36,316 bases of DNA from the IMG/VR virus record IMGVR_UViG_3300025138_000133, positions 1 through 36,316 of that record. One strand, 5' to 3'. The DNA is from a virus. This document shows, one piece after another, positions 24,000-32,109 of this stretch (within the stretch, counting starts at the first letter, position 1; every line of letters starts with the position of its first letter). The position numbers and the translations under genes are program-made. Below the pieces are notes generated by a model. That model made no database searches and was not told the DNA's origin. It worked only from the letters and a program-made list of their open reading frames with translations.

Positions 24000-24920
24000 A
24001 TGGCATATATTACTGACTATCAATATTACGAAAACAATCAAGTATCTCCTAAGGATGAGAACTGGGGTTCATATCAGTATGTAAGCTTAGAAGATATAGT
24101 GTCTAATTTTATGTTAATATATCAAGGTAACAATGAGATATTAAATAACATAGAAAGGTATCAAGTTTTATTTCACGCAAAGAGAGGAATACAAGAGTTA
24201 AATTACGATGCGATGAAAGAAATTAAAGTATTGCAATTAACTGTAGACTCGCAAATAAGATTTATTTTACCTCAAGATTATGTTAATTATGTTAGGATAT
24301 CGTATTACAGAGATGGTGTTTTATATCCATTAGTTGAAAACATACAAACACAATGGAGTAGTTCTTATCTGCAAGACAATAATGCACAGATTTTATTTGA
24401 TTTAGATGGTAATGTGTTAAAACCTGAAAACTCTTTAGTGGATTTATCAAGACAAGGGGGAGGAATGAGAGCTTTATATTTAGGGCCTGGGCCTTACAAC
24501 GGGCAGGAAGGATTTTGCTGTAATGGTGAATGGTATTTTGAATATGGAATAGGGGATAGATTTGGTTTAAACACAGAGACTGCAAATGTAAATCCTACGT
24601 TTACAATAAACAAACAAGAGGGAGTTATATATTTATCTTCAGATTTAGCGGGACAATCTGTAGTTTTAGAATATGTTTCAGATGGTATGGAGCAAGGAAA
24701 TAATTCTAAGATACAAGTTAATAAATTATTTGAAGAATTTATATATGCATACATAAGGTACTCATTATTAAATGTAAAATATGGTATTCAAGAATATGTA
24801 GTTAATAGAGCTAGAAAGGATAAGTCATCATTATTGAGAAACGCAAAACTAAGATTAAGTAATATGCACCCTGGAAGACTATTAATGAACATGAGAGGAC
24901 AGAGTAAATGGCTGAAATAA
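24000..24920 (+). CDS. Tail adaptor protein (T7 gp11-like role)
   Basis: 306-aa protein three bases after the preceding stop. Features: an N-terminal helical part (SLEDIVSNFMLIYQGNNEIL, RGIQELNYDAMKEIKVLQL), a beta part with LPQDYVNYVRISYYRDGVLY, and a C-terminal helix set (IYAYIRYSLLNVKYGIQEYV, NRARKDKSSLLRNAKLRLSN, PGRLLMNMRGQSKWLK). This order of a short beta-sandwich followed by a YxxxRARKDxS helix resembles adaptor proteins of crAss-like phages, which occupy the place of T7 tail tubular protein A. It sits directly before the beta-propeller protein, as gp11 precedes gp12 in T7. Confidence 0.65.
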   Translation: MAYITDYQYYENNQVSPKDENWGSYQYVSLEDIVSNFMLIYQGNNEILNNIERYQVLFHAKRGIQELNYDAMKEIKVLQLTVDSQIRFILPQDYVNYVRISYYRDGVLYPLVENIQTQWSSSYLQDNNAQILFDLDGNVLKPENSLVDLSRQGGGMRALYLGPGPYNGQEGFCCNGEWYFEYGIGDRFGLNTETANVNPTFTINKQEGVIYLSSDLAGQSVVLEYVSDGMEQGNNSKIQVNKLFEEFIYAYIRYSLLNVKYGIQEYVVNRARKDKSSLLRNAKLRLSNMHPGRLLMNMRGQSKWLK

Positions 24921-24921
24921 T

Positions 24922-27900
24922 ATGGATATTAACACGAATTTTATAGCTGGTAAAATGAATAAAAGCGTTGATGAACGCTTAGTACCTCCAGGACAATATA
25001 TAGACGCTCTTAATGTAAGGCTAGGATCAACAGAAACTACTGAGATCGGTGCTGTAGAAAACTCAAAAGGCAACACGAAACTTACTAGTATTAGTTATAA
25101 TGGACAAGTTTTGTCAGGAGACGCTACTTGTATAGGTGCTTTTTCAGATGGAGTAAACGAAAATATTTATTGGTTTGTTCACGACCCTTCTTCTGCAACC
25201 TCAAGTTCAGGAGTAGTTGATATGATTATATCGTATAATACTACAGGTCAGTCTGTAACATATCATGTGGTTAGTGAAACCGTATTAAATTTTGATCCAA
25301 AGTTTTTAGTAACTGGTGTAAGTTTAATAGAAGACTTGCTGTTTTTTACAGACGACTTTAATCCTCCACGAAAAATAAATATAAAAAGAAATTATTCAGA
25401 ACCTTTAGCTGGGGTGGATCAGATTTCAGCAGAAGAGTTAAATGTTATCGTTAAGCCTCCAGGATTTAGTTCTTATACTACATCTTTAGGCGTTACAGAG
25501 TATGAGCTTGCTCGTCCTGATATTAAATTAGTTAATGTTCCTGGAGAGGAGAATTATATAGTTGATAGGTTTTTGTGTTTTGCATATCGCTATCAATATC
25601 TTGATAACGAATATAGTGCTACATCATTATACACTACTTCAGCTTTTGAACCAGGGGCGTTTTTTTTTGATCCTAGTAATTATTACAACGAAGGTATGGA
25701 GAACACATTTAATGGTGTTGAAGTAACTTTTAATACGGGAGGTAAATTAGTTATTGCTGTTGAATTACTTTATAAAGAGTCGGTAAGCAATAATATTTTT
25801 GTAATAGAAAGGTATAAAAAAACTGATTTAGGATGGTCTGATAATAGTTTGCAAACAGTAAACTTTACTAATTCAAAAATATTAAGCCTTATAGGTCAAG
25901 ACGAATTGTTAAGGTTGTATGATAATGTTCCTCGTTTAGCAAAGTCTCAAACTATAATGGGAAACAGACTGATTTATGGTAATTATGTAGATCAATATAA
26001 CATAACTACTTCTGATGGTGCGGAAATACCTATTGACTTTACTGCCTCAACTAGCTCAGTACCAGTAGTAAATGCTAATGTTTCAGCAATTTTAACAACA
26101 ACCGCAACAAACATAATAAATCCTGCTGCGTCACTTCAGGTTTCTTTAGATACAGCTACATTTGATTTAGATGATTTAGGTATTTCTCTTCCAATATTAA
26201 TAAATTCTCAATTTACATTAAGAGTAAAACTAACTTCTGGCGTTGTTCAGCCTGCTCCTTATAATACACCTTTAGGAGGGGATACAGGTAGTTCTAATTT
26301 TCCTACTACATTTTCAACTAACACGCCATCAACAGAATTTTCTATTGAAACTATTGTAGTGGCTCAAGGCAATTATGTTTCTTTTAATGATTTTTTATTA
26401 AGTAATGAGTTTGCTGCCGCTATAGGAGATAGTAATACTATTACTCCTATTTCACCAACTGCGGTGTATGGCCTTTCTTTAACGGATGAATTATATAAAG
26501 TAATTAATGCACCTAGTTCGCCAGTACAATATGAATTTGTAAATTCTGGAAAATTTTCTTCTTCACCATCGCAGCAAGGATTTAGATTAGTTGTTTCTGG
26601 AAACACTTTTAAAATTCAAGTCCCAGCTATTCAGTACCAGTACAATCCTGGGGGAGGGGGTGCTATAGTGAATGTGTATGAATATTTTAGTTATTCTTTT
26701 ACAAGCATAACACAAAACATACTACCATACAGAGGAGAGTCTTCGGATTGTAATTTTGTTTTTTCAAGTGTTTCTGATTCTTCTAGTCTTCATAGTAACA
26801 GAAATTATGACGCGGCTATAATATATATGGATGAGTTTGGAAGAGCGTCAACTGCATTAGTGTCTCCAAACAACACTGTGTTTTTTGATTCAAGCACTTC
26901 TATTGATATTAATACAATAAAAATTAATATTGAAAACAGGCCTCCTTCTTGGGCAACAAAATATAAGTTTGTTTTAAAGCCTTCTTTTGGAGATTATAAT
27001 ATTATATATAGCAATCAAATATTTCAAGACTTTCAACAAGCTAATATTTCATACGTTAGACTTCAAGGAGAGTCTACCTCTTTAGTTTCTAAGGGAGATA
27101 TACTGACTGTTAAAGTTGAAAGCACTGGAGATGCCGTGCTAGGTTTAGTTGAAACTACAGTTTTAGAGGTAGAGGCTTTAGCCGCAGGAGATACAACCAT
27201 AACTCCGCCAGTATCCCCACTGCCAACAGGTGCTCCAGCAGGGCTGTATATGAAATTACAACCTCAAGGGTATAGTGCTAGAACAAATCTTCTTTCAATA
27301 ATAGATCTTCAATTTCTTGACGCAAGAACTTATAATGTTCTTGGCCAAACAAATTTACAAGAAAATCCTCTCATAGAGTATCCTGTTCACAGACCTATCA
27401 CATTAGCACCTATTGCTATTCCTTTAGGATCAGTCGTAAGCATGAGATTTAAAACAAGAAGAAATGATTCGTCTGTATTTTGCAGAAAGTCTTTATTAGG
27501 TGTGAGTTCTCCTAAAAACTACATAGTAAAAGCTAGTCAAGATGCGGTAAGTTTTAGAGATTTTTGGAATCAAGAAAATATTAACCCAGCTCTTTTTATG
27601 GTTTCTAGAGGAGATGAAGATATTACTTTTAGATATTACGATCAAGTGTTTTTACCAGGAGATACTCCTGCTGAAGTTGACGAAGAAATGCAGTTTTATT
27701 GGGTACAGACAAACTCAGGAAGTCCTTTGTTTTTAGGTATGAGAATGTGTAGTGAAGGGTGTTACCCTGCTCCTGGAGTAAACTTTCATTTGCGTATTGA
27801 AGCACAGATTTCTATTAGCATAAACGACAACTTTATGGCTTTTGAGACAAAACCAGCTGAGTCCGATCCAAGCTTGTTTTATGACTCTTCTGAAATGTAT

Positions 27901-29868
27901 AATATTCTTCCTGATATAAATGGAGATCTTGCTCATTATGGGGACGGAACAATCGTTGGTCAAAACCAGGTTATTTCCTCAGGTATTCCTGCAATCGTTA
28001 CCCTACCTTTTCACGATTGTTTTACTTATGGTAATGGAGTTGAAAGCTATAGGTATAGAGATTTGTCTACGGCAAAAGATTTTATTTTAGGAGAAAGAGT
28101 AACAGCGGTGTCTAATAATGAATTTAAAGAAGCAGACAGATTAGCGAGCTTAACATATAGCGGGGTATATAGCGGAACAAGTAATGTAAATAATTTAAAT
28201 GAATTTAATTTAGGCTTGGTAAACTTTAAAGACTGTGAGTTAGTGTACGGGCCTATAATGAAATTACATTCAAGAGAAACAGATATATTACTTTTACAAG
28301 AAGACAAAATATCTTATGTCTTGGTTAATAAAAATTTATTAAGTGATTCTACTGGCGGCGGAGTTATAGTTTCTGTTCCAGAAATATTAGGTCAGCAAGT
28401 AGCTAGAATAGAAGAGTATGGAATAAGTTTTAACCCTGAAAGTTTTACAAGCTGGGGAAGAGATGTGTATTTTAGTGATACAAAGAGAGGTGCTATACTA
28501 AAACTTACTGGTGCAACAATGAAAAGCGATCAGTTAGAGGTTATATCTACTTATGGAATGAGGTCTTATTTTAGAGATAAATTTGCAGACCAACTAAACA
28601 CACAAAAACTAGGGGGTTACGATCCTTATATGAACGAATATGTTTTTTCTTCTAACTCTACACCTGTTCCTTTCCCTGCCTCGACTATAGATTGTGGTGC
28701 TCAAATACAAAGAATTAACAGCTCTACACCTTTAACTTTAACTGTTGAGCTAGGAACAGCTACTGGTAATGTAGATGTTGTGATAAATTCTGCTTCACCA
28801 GGAATGGATATAAATTCTATAATTGACTGGAACAATAATATTACAACAAGCAATAATCTAACTACTTCCAGTGTAATAACATTTCAAAAAGCCGCTCCAT
28901 TCCCTACTACAGCTACTATTACTATTACCCCTAACTCATCTTCTTCTTATAATTTGTTTTTTAATTGCGTTACAACTCAAACTTTAAATGTAGTACAAGT
29001 TGTTTTAGGAACTCCAATTAGCGGATTAATTAGTTCAGGAGCACAAACTATTCATTACGAATACAGATGGAGTAACGGACAGTTTACTAGTCCTTTAGAT
29101 TCAAATCAAGTAACTTTTAGTGCAACAAATAATGTAAGTGCGTATTCAATTAATACAGGACAGACTTCTATAGGATTATATCCTAGTAATGGATCTACAG
29201 TTACAATGAAAGCTAACAAGTTTCCAAATGATACTTATGTTTTTAATGATACAGAAAATAGATTTTATGCAATAACAAGTAACGCTGTTCCAGCGTCTAG
29301 TGGGTCTACTTTTGATTTAACGTTATTAACTAATGAGTCTACACCTATTATAGGTTCTCAGCCAGATGCTAATGGAGTTAATCAAATTTACAAAGCTACT
29401 TCAGCCAATTTATCTATAACGTCTAGCACACAAACATTGTATTTAGTTTGGGATTTAAGAGATAGACAAAATAACGACTTTTGTTATTCTTCAGTAAGTC
29501 AGGCAGATGCTTGTGTTGGGTGTTCGGTTAATCAACCCTGTATAGGCCCGTCTAATTTTATAATGGATCCTGCTGTGCAAACAACTGCTGCTTTGGCTTG
29601 TAATGGAGGAAATGGCCCTAACGGTTTATGGCTTAACAATCCAGGGGCGTACGCAGGTTTCTGGCATTCGGCAGCACCTGGTGCACCATCAACAAACGAG
29701 CCTGTGGTTGGAGATATAGCGTATAAAGCTTGCGGTTCTAACCCAGCTAATTGTTGTTTTGGGGGTGTACCAGCTGATGTAGGATTTTATTTTAGTAGAG
29801 CTCAAAGTGTAATAGAGGTTGGGGCTAACGGAGAAGTATTGAGTGTTAATTTATTCCCTTGTAATTAA
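24922..29868 (+). CDS. Giant beta-propeller tail/stabilization protein
   Basis: 1648-aa protein, the largest complete gene. The N-terminus (DINTNFIAGKMNKSVDERLV, GQYIDALNVRLGSTETTEIG, AVENSKGNT) is a signature I recall for tail-hub or stabilization proteins of crAss-like phages, placed like T7 gp12. Strand-turn-strand motifs follow through the protein (LDNEYSATSLYTTSAFEPGA, YMDEFGRASTALVSP), fitting a propeller with inserted domains. FTSWGRDVYFSDTKRGAI and KFADQLNTQKLGGYDPYMNE belong to the conserved C-terminal propeller half. The last about 140 residues hold nine Cys (FCY, ACVGC, PCI, ACN, ACGS, NCC, PCN), which is unusual. The preceding stop is one base from its ATG (TAATATG). Confidence 0.75.
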   Translation: MDINTNFIAGKMNKSVDERLVPPGQYIDALNVRLGSTETTEIGAVENSKGNTKLTSISYNGQVLSGDATCIGAFSDGVNENIYWFVHDPSSATSSSGVVDMIISYNTTGQSVTYHVVSETVLNFDPKFLVTGVSLIEDLLFFTDDFNPPRKINIKRNYSEPLAGVDQISAEELNVIVKPPGFSSYTTSLGVTEYELARPDIKLVNVPGEENYIVDRFLCFAYRYQYLDNEYSATSLYTTSAFEPGAFFFDPSNYYNEGMENTFNGVEVTFNTGGKLVIAVELLYKESVSNNIFVIERYKKTDLGWSDNSLQTVNFTNSKILSLIGQDELLRLYDNVPRLAKSQTIMGNRLIYGNYVDQYNITTSDGAEIPIDFTASTSSVPVVNANVSAILTTTATNIINPAASLQVSLDTATFDLDDLGISLPILINSQFTLRVKLTSGVVQPAPYNTPLGGDTGSSNFPTTFSTNTPSTEFSIETIVVAQGNYVSFNDFLLSNEFAAAIGDSNTITPISPTAVYGLSLTDELYKVINAPSSPVQYEFVNSGKFSSSPSQQGFRLVVSGNTFKIQVPAIQYQYNPGGGGAIVNVYEYFSYSFTSITQNILPYRGESSDCNFVFSSVSDSSSLHSNRNYDAAIIYMDEFGRASTALVSPNNTVFFDSSTSIDINTIKINIENRPPSWATKYKFVLKPSFGDYNIIYSNQIFQDFQQANISYVRLQGESTSLVSKGDILTVKVESTGDAVLGLVETTVLEVEALAAGDTTITPPVSPLPTGAPAGLYMKLQPQGYSARTNLLSIIDLQFLDARTYNVLGQTNLQENPLIEYPVHRPITLAPIAIPLGSVVSMRFKTRRNDSSVFCRKSLLGVSSPKNYIVKASQDAVSFRDFWNQENINPALFMVSRGDEDITFRYYDQVFLPGDTPAEVDEEMQFYWVQTNSGSPLFLGMRMCSEGCYPAPGVNFHLRIEAQISISINDNFMAFETKPAESDPSLFYDSSEMYNILPDINGDLAHYGDGTIVGQNQVISSGIPAIVTLPFHDCFTYGNGVESYRYRDLSTAKDFILGERVTAVSNNEFKEADRLASLTYSGVYSGTSNVNNLNEFNLGLVNFKDCELVYGPIMKLHSRETDILLLQEDKISYVLVNKNLLSDSTGGGVIVSVPEILGQQVARIEEYGISFNPESFTSWGRDVYFSDTKRGAILKLTGATMKSDQLEVISTYGMRSYFRDKFADQLNTQKLGGYDPYMNEYVFSSNSTPVPFPASTIDCGAQIQRINSSTPLTLTVELGTATGNVDVVINSASPGMDINSIIDWNNNITTSNNLTTSSVITFQKAAPFPTTATITITPNSSSSYNLFFNCVTTQTLNVVQVVLGTPISGLISSGAQTIHYEYRWSNGQFTSPLDSNQVTFSATNNVSAYSINTGQTSIGLYPSNGSTVTMKANKFPNDTYVFNDTENRFYAITSNAVPASSGSTFDLTLLTNESTPIIGSQPDANGVNQIYKATSANLSITSSTQTLYLVWDLRDRQNNDFCYSSVSQADACVGCSVNQPCIGPSNFIMDPAVQTTAALACNGGNGPNGLWLNNPGAYAGFWHSAAPGAPSTNEPVVGDIAYKACGSNPANCCFGGVPADVGFYFSRAQSVIEVGANGEVLSVNLFPCN

Positions 29869-29873
29869 AAGAT

Positions 29874-30041
29874 ATGGCACAATTTTTAAATTTTTGGCAT
29901 GATGGAAATGACTTTGAGTTTGCTTATGCTATGTATACAGATCAGGCGTTAACTACTCCAGCTCCTGACGGATTTTATTCATCTAATGGTAGAGTAAGAG
30001 AACAATTAAATGGAAGGCTTTTGGCTTTTGTAAACTGTTAA
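29874..30041 (+). CDS. Small 55-aa protein with Cys-ended module
   Basis: 55-codon ORF between the propeller protein and the 250-aa tail protein: ATG 29874, TAA 30039. It starts MAQFLNFWHDGNDFEFAYAM and ends LNGRLLAFVNC. Its YTDQALTTPAPDGFYSSNG, then a basic turn, then an xGxLxxFxxC end, resembles the last 45 residues of the preceding giant protein (PADVGFYF, GANGEVLSVNLFPC). By inference it is a detached copy of that terminal module and a small virion or assembly protein. The next ATG follows one base after its stop (TAATATG). Confidence 0.65.
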   Translation: MAQFLNFWHDGNDFEFAYAMYTDQALTTPAPDGFYSSNGRVREQLNGRLLAFVNC

Positions 30042-30042
30042 T

Positions 30043-30795
30043 ATGGCAATTAAAGAAACATTATCTTATAGTGACGGAGTGAAAGGATGGCCGTCTTTTT
30101 ATTCTTTTCTACCTGAATACATGATGGGTATGAATAGTTATTTTTATTCTTTTAATAACGGCCAACTGTTTAGGCATAATACAAATGAAGTAAGAAATAA
30201 TTATTATAACGTTCAATATAATTCAAACATTACTGGAGTTTTTAATGTTGAACCTCAAACAGTAAAACTTTTTAAAACAATGTCGTTAGAAAGTGATGCT
30301 TCGTGGGGGGTAAACGAATTAACAACTGACCTGAGCACTGGTAATATGCTAAACACATACTTTAAACAAAAAGAAGGGGAGTGGTTTACGTTTATTAGAA
30401 ACAAAAGTACTACAGTTAATTTTAAATTAAGATCAGCAAACGGAATAGGATCTATAACAGCTGTAAATGTAGCTTTTGTAGGTATAGATGTTGTATTTAG
30501 TGTTAGTCTAGGTAATATAGTTAGTGTTGGAGATACACTGTACCATCAGGTAACACCAACATCTTCTCGTCCTACAGGAATAATTACAGCTATTAACCAG
30601 GCAACAAACACCGTAACTATTGCGGTAGTATTAAACAATCCATTACCAAATCAGTTTGCTTTTTACTATAAAAATCCTGTTGCAGAATCATACGGAGCCC
30701 GTGGGTATTTTATGAGATTTAAGCTAGAAAACACAGACACGACTCCAGTTGAACTGTTTTCCGTAGGGAGTAGTGTGATGAAAAGTTATCCATAG
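30043..30795 (+). CDS. Tail structural protein, 250 aa
   Basis: 250-aa protein. The N-terminal half (LSYSDGVKGWPSFYSFLPEY, MMGMNSYFYSFNNGQLFRHN, YNVQYNSNITGVFN) reads like a propeller- or ring-associated protein I recall downstream of the giant tail protein in crAss-like and related phages. About 30511-30672 encodes VSVGDTLYHQVTPTSSRPTG, then ITAINQATNTVTIAV, then FAFYYK. This is the beta-module seen also in the 317-aa and 328-aa proteins. The protein ends VELFSVGSSVMKSYP. No enzymatic motif. By position and family likeness it belongs to the tail. Confidence 0.6.
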   Translation: MAIKETLSYSDGVKGWPSFYSFLPEYMMGMNSYFYSFNNGQLFRHNTNEVRNNYYNVQYNSNITGVFNVEPQTVKLFKTMSLESDASWGVNELTTDLSTGNMLNTYFKQKEGEWFTFIRNKSTTVNFKLRSANGIGSITAVNVAFVGIDVVFSVSLGNIVSVGDTLYHQVTPTSSRPTGIITAINQATNTVTIAVVLNNPLPNQFAFYYKNPVAESYGARGYFMRFKLENTDTTPVELFSVGSSVMKSYP

Positions 30796-30802
30796 ATTTT
30801 AT

Positions 30803-30810
30803 TATCTTTG
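30803..30810 (+). promoter_or_regulatory. Promoter-like TATCTTTG directly before a start codon
   Basis: TAnnTTTG match only five bases from the ATG at 30816. If transcription starts 5-6 nt after the motif, as usual, the mRNA would begin at or next to the ATG, giving a leaderless or almost leaderless transcript. Confidence 0.5.
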
Positions 30811-30815
30811 CATAG

Positions 30816-31217
30816 ATGGCTTTAAATATCAAACCACTAAGTGATAACGATTATGATAATATATTGTGTGGTTGGTGGAAAGATTGGAAGTGGACTGCCC
30901 CTAAAAAAGATTTTCTACCAGAAACGGGGTATATGGTTTATTATAATGATGAGCCTATTTGTGCTGGGTATATGTATATAACAAATTCTAATGTTGTTTT
31001 ATTAGAATGGATTATATCTAGTTTTAAGTTTAAAGATAGAAAGATTAGAAAGGAGGCTTTATTTATGTTAGTGCAAACCATAACATCGCTCTCAGCTAAC
31101 TTAGGAAAGAAATATGTATATTCGCTTTTAAAGAGTAAATCATTAATTGAAATATATCAGGAATTAGGGTTTGGAACAGGAGATCAAAACGGAACAGAAA
31201 TGATAAAAAAAATATAA
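30816..31217 (+). CDS. GNAT-like acetyltransferase-fold protein
   Basis: 133-aa protein. AGYMYITNSNVVLLEWIISS, then a basic turn with KIRKEALFMLVQTITSLSAN, then GKKYVYSLLKSKSLIEIYQE and LGFG, follow the order of a GNAT fold: beta4, a diverged motif-A loop, helix alpha3, then the xxNxxxxxxYxxxGF-type end. The usual Q/RxxGxG/A acetyl-CoA loop is replaced by KDRKIRKEA, so enzyme activity is uncertain. The CGWWKDWKWTAPKKDFLP N-terminus matches small GNAT-like proteins I recall in phage structural blocks. The only alternative in-frame start is a Met inside the domain, so ATG 30816 is the start despite its closeness to the promoter-like motif. Confidence 0.6.
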   Translation: MALNIKPLSDNDYDNILCGWWKDWKWTAPKKDFLPETGYMVYYNDEPICAGYMYITNSNVVLLEWIISSFKFKDRKIRKEALFMLVQTITSLSANLGKKYVYSLLKSKSLIEIYQELGFGTGDQNGTEMIKKI

Positions 31218-31218
31218 T

Positions 31219-32100
31219 ATGGCATTAGCAACAGCAACAATAATAGCTTTAGGTGGGGCCGCATTAGGTGGAGGTATGAATCTAATACAGGCCGCAGAAG
31301 CAAGAGATAGACAAACAAAAGCTGATGATAGAGCATCTGAATTAATGGCTGATGCTAAAAGGAAAGTAGAAAAAGATTTTTACGAAGGATTAAAAATGCC
31401 TATGGACGCTTATGAGCAAGCTGAAAAAGCAAATTTACAACAACAACAGCAAAACATTGAAGCTCTTCAACAAGCAGACTCAAGAACTTTAGCCGCTGGT
31501 GTTGGAAGGGTGGGAATGTTGGCAAATCAAAACACAGAGCAGCTAAGAGCTATGAAAGCTAAAGAAATGTTTGAGTTAGATAAAATAAAAGCTGGAAATA
31601 AAGATGATATGAATCAGCAGTTAATACAAATGGATGTTGCGGCGGCTCAAGATCAAGCGGCAAGAGCGGCTCAAGCTGATGAACAGGTAGGTGCTTTACA
31701 AGCTGGTGCGGCTAATGCATTTATAGGAGGTATAACTTCTGCGGCAGAATCTCAGGCATTATACCCTAAAAAGAAAATGGATCCTATGAATACTCTAGTT
31801 ACTAAAGCTGGAAATACAACAGCTCTTAAGGTTAACAATGATGGCTTATCTGTTAATAAAGTTGGAAATTATCAAAACCCAACTACTGCTAGCGTTTCTA
31901 ACCCTAATCTAAATATGTTTAATAAAAACCAAAATTCTTTCATTCCAAGTGATTTATATACTCAGGGCGGAGGTTTAAAATTTTCAGATAAACTTTTTAT
32001 GAATCCATTCTCTCCTTCTGGAATTATAGATGTTGATTATGGTTTTTCTTTTGAAGATAGAATGAAAAGATTAGGAGATAACCGATTTAGAAAATATTAA
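31219..32100 (+). CDS. Internal virion (ejection) protein, T7 gp14-like role
   Basis: 293-aa protein. It starts with a Gly/Ala hydrophobic stretch (ATATIIALGGAALGGGMNLI) that may cross or insert into a membrane, followed by a long Gln/Ala-rich amphipathic region (NLQQQQQNIEALQQADSRTL, QMDVAAAQDQAARAAQADEQ). This composition, with a membrane segment at the start and Gln/Ala coiled coil behind it, is typical of small ejection proteins of podoviruses such as T7 gp14. The C-terminal 100 residues are Asn/Gly-rich and probably unstructured. It begins one base after the GNAT-like gene (TAATATG). By inference it helps form the DNA channel through the host envelope. Confidence 0.6.
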   Translation: MALATATIIALGGAALGGGMNLIQAAEARDRQTKADDRASELMADAKRKVEKDFYEGLKMPMDAYEQAEKANLQQQQQNIEALQQADSRTLAAGVGRVGMLANQNTEQLRAMKAKEMFELDKIKAGNKDDMNQQLIQMDVAAAQDQAARAAQADEQVGALQAGAANAFIGGITSAAESQALYPKKKMDPMNTLVTKAGNTTALKVNNDGLSVNKVGNYQNPTTASVSNPNLNMFNKNQNSFIPSDLYTQGGGLKFSDKLFMNPFSPSGIIDVDYGFSFEDRMKRLGDNRFRKY

Positions 32101-32109
32101 AAGTAACTT

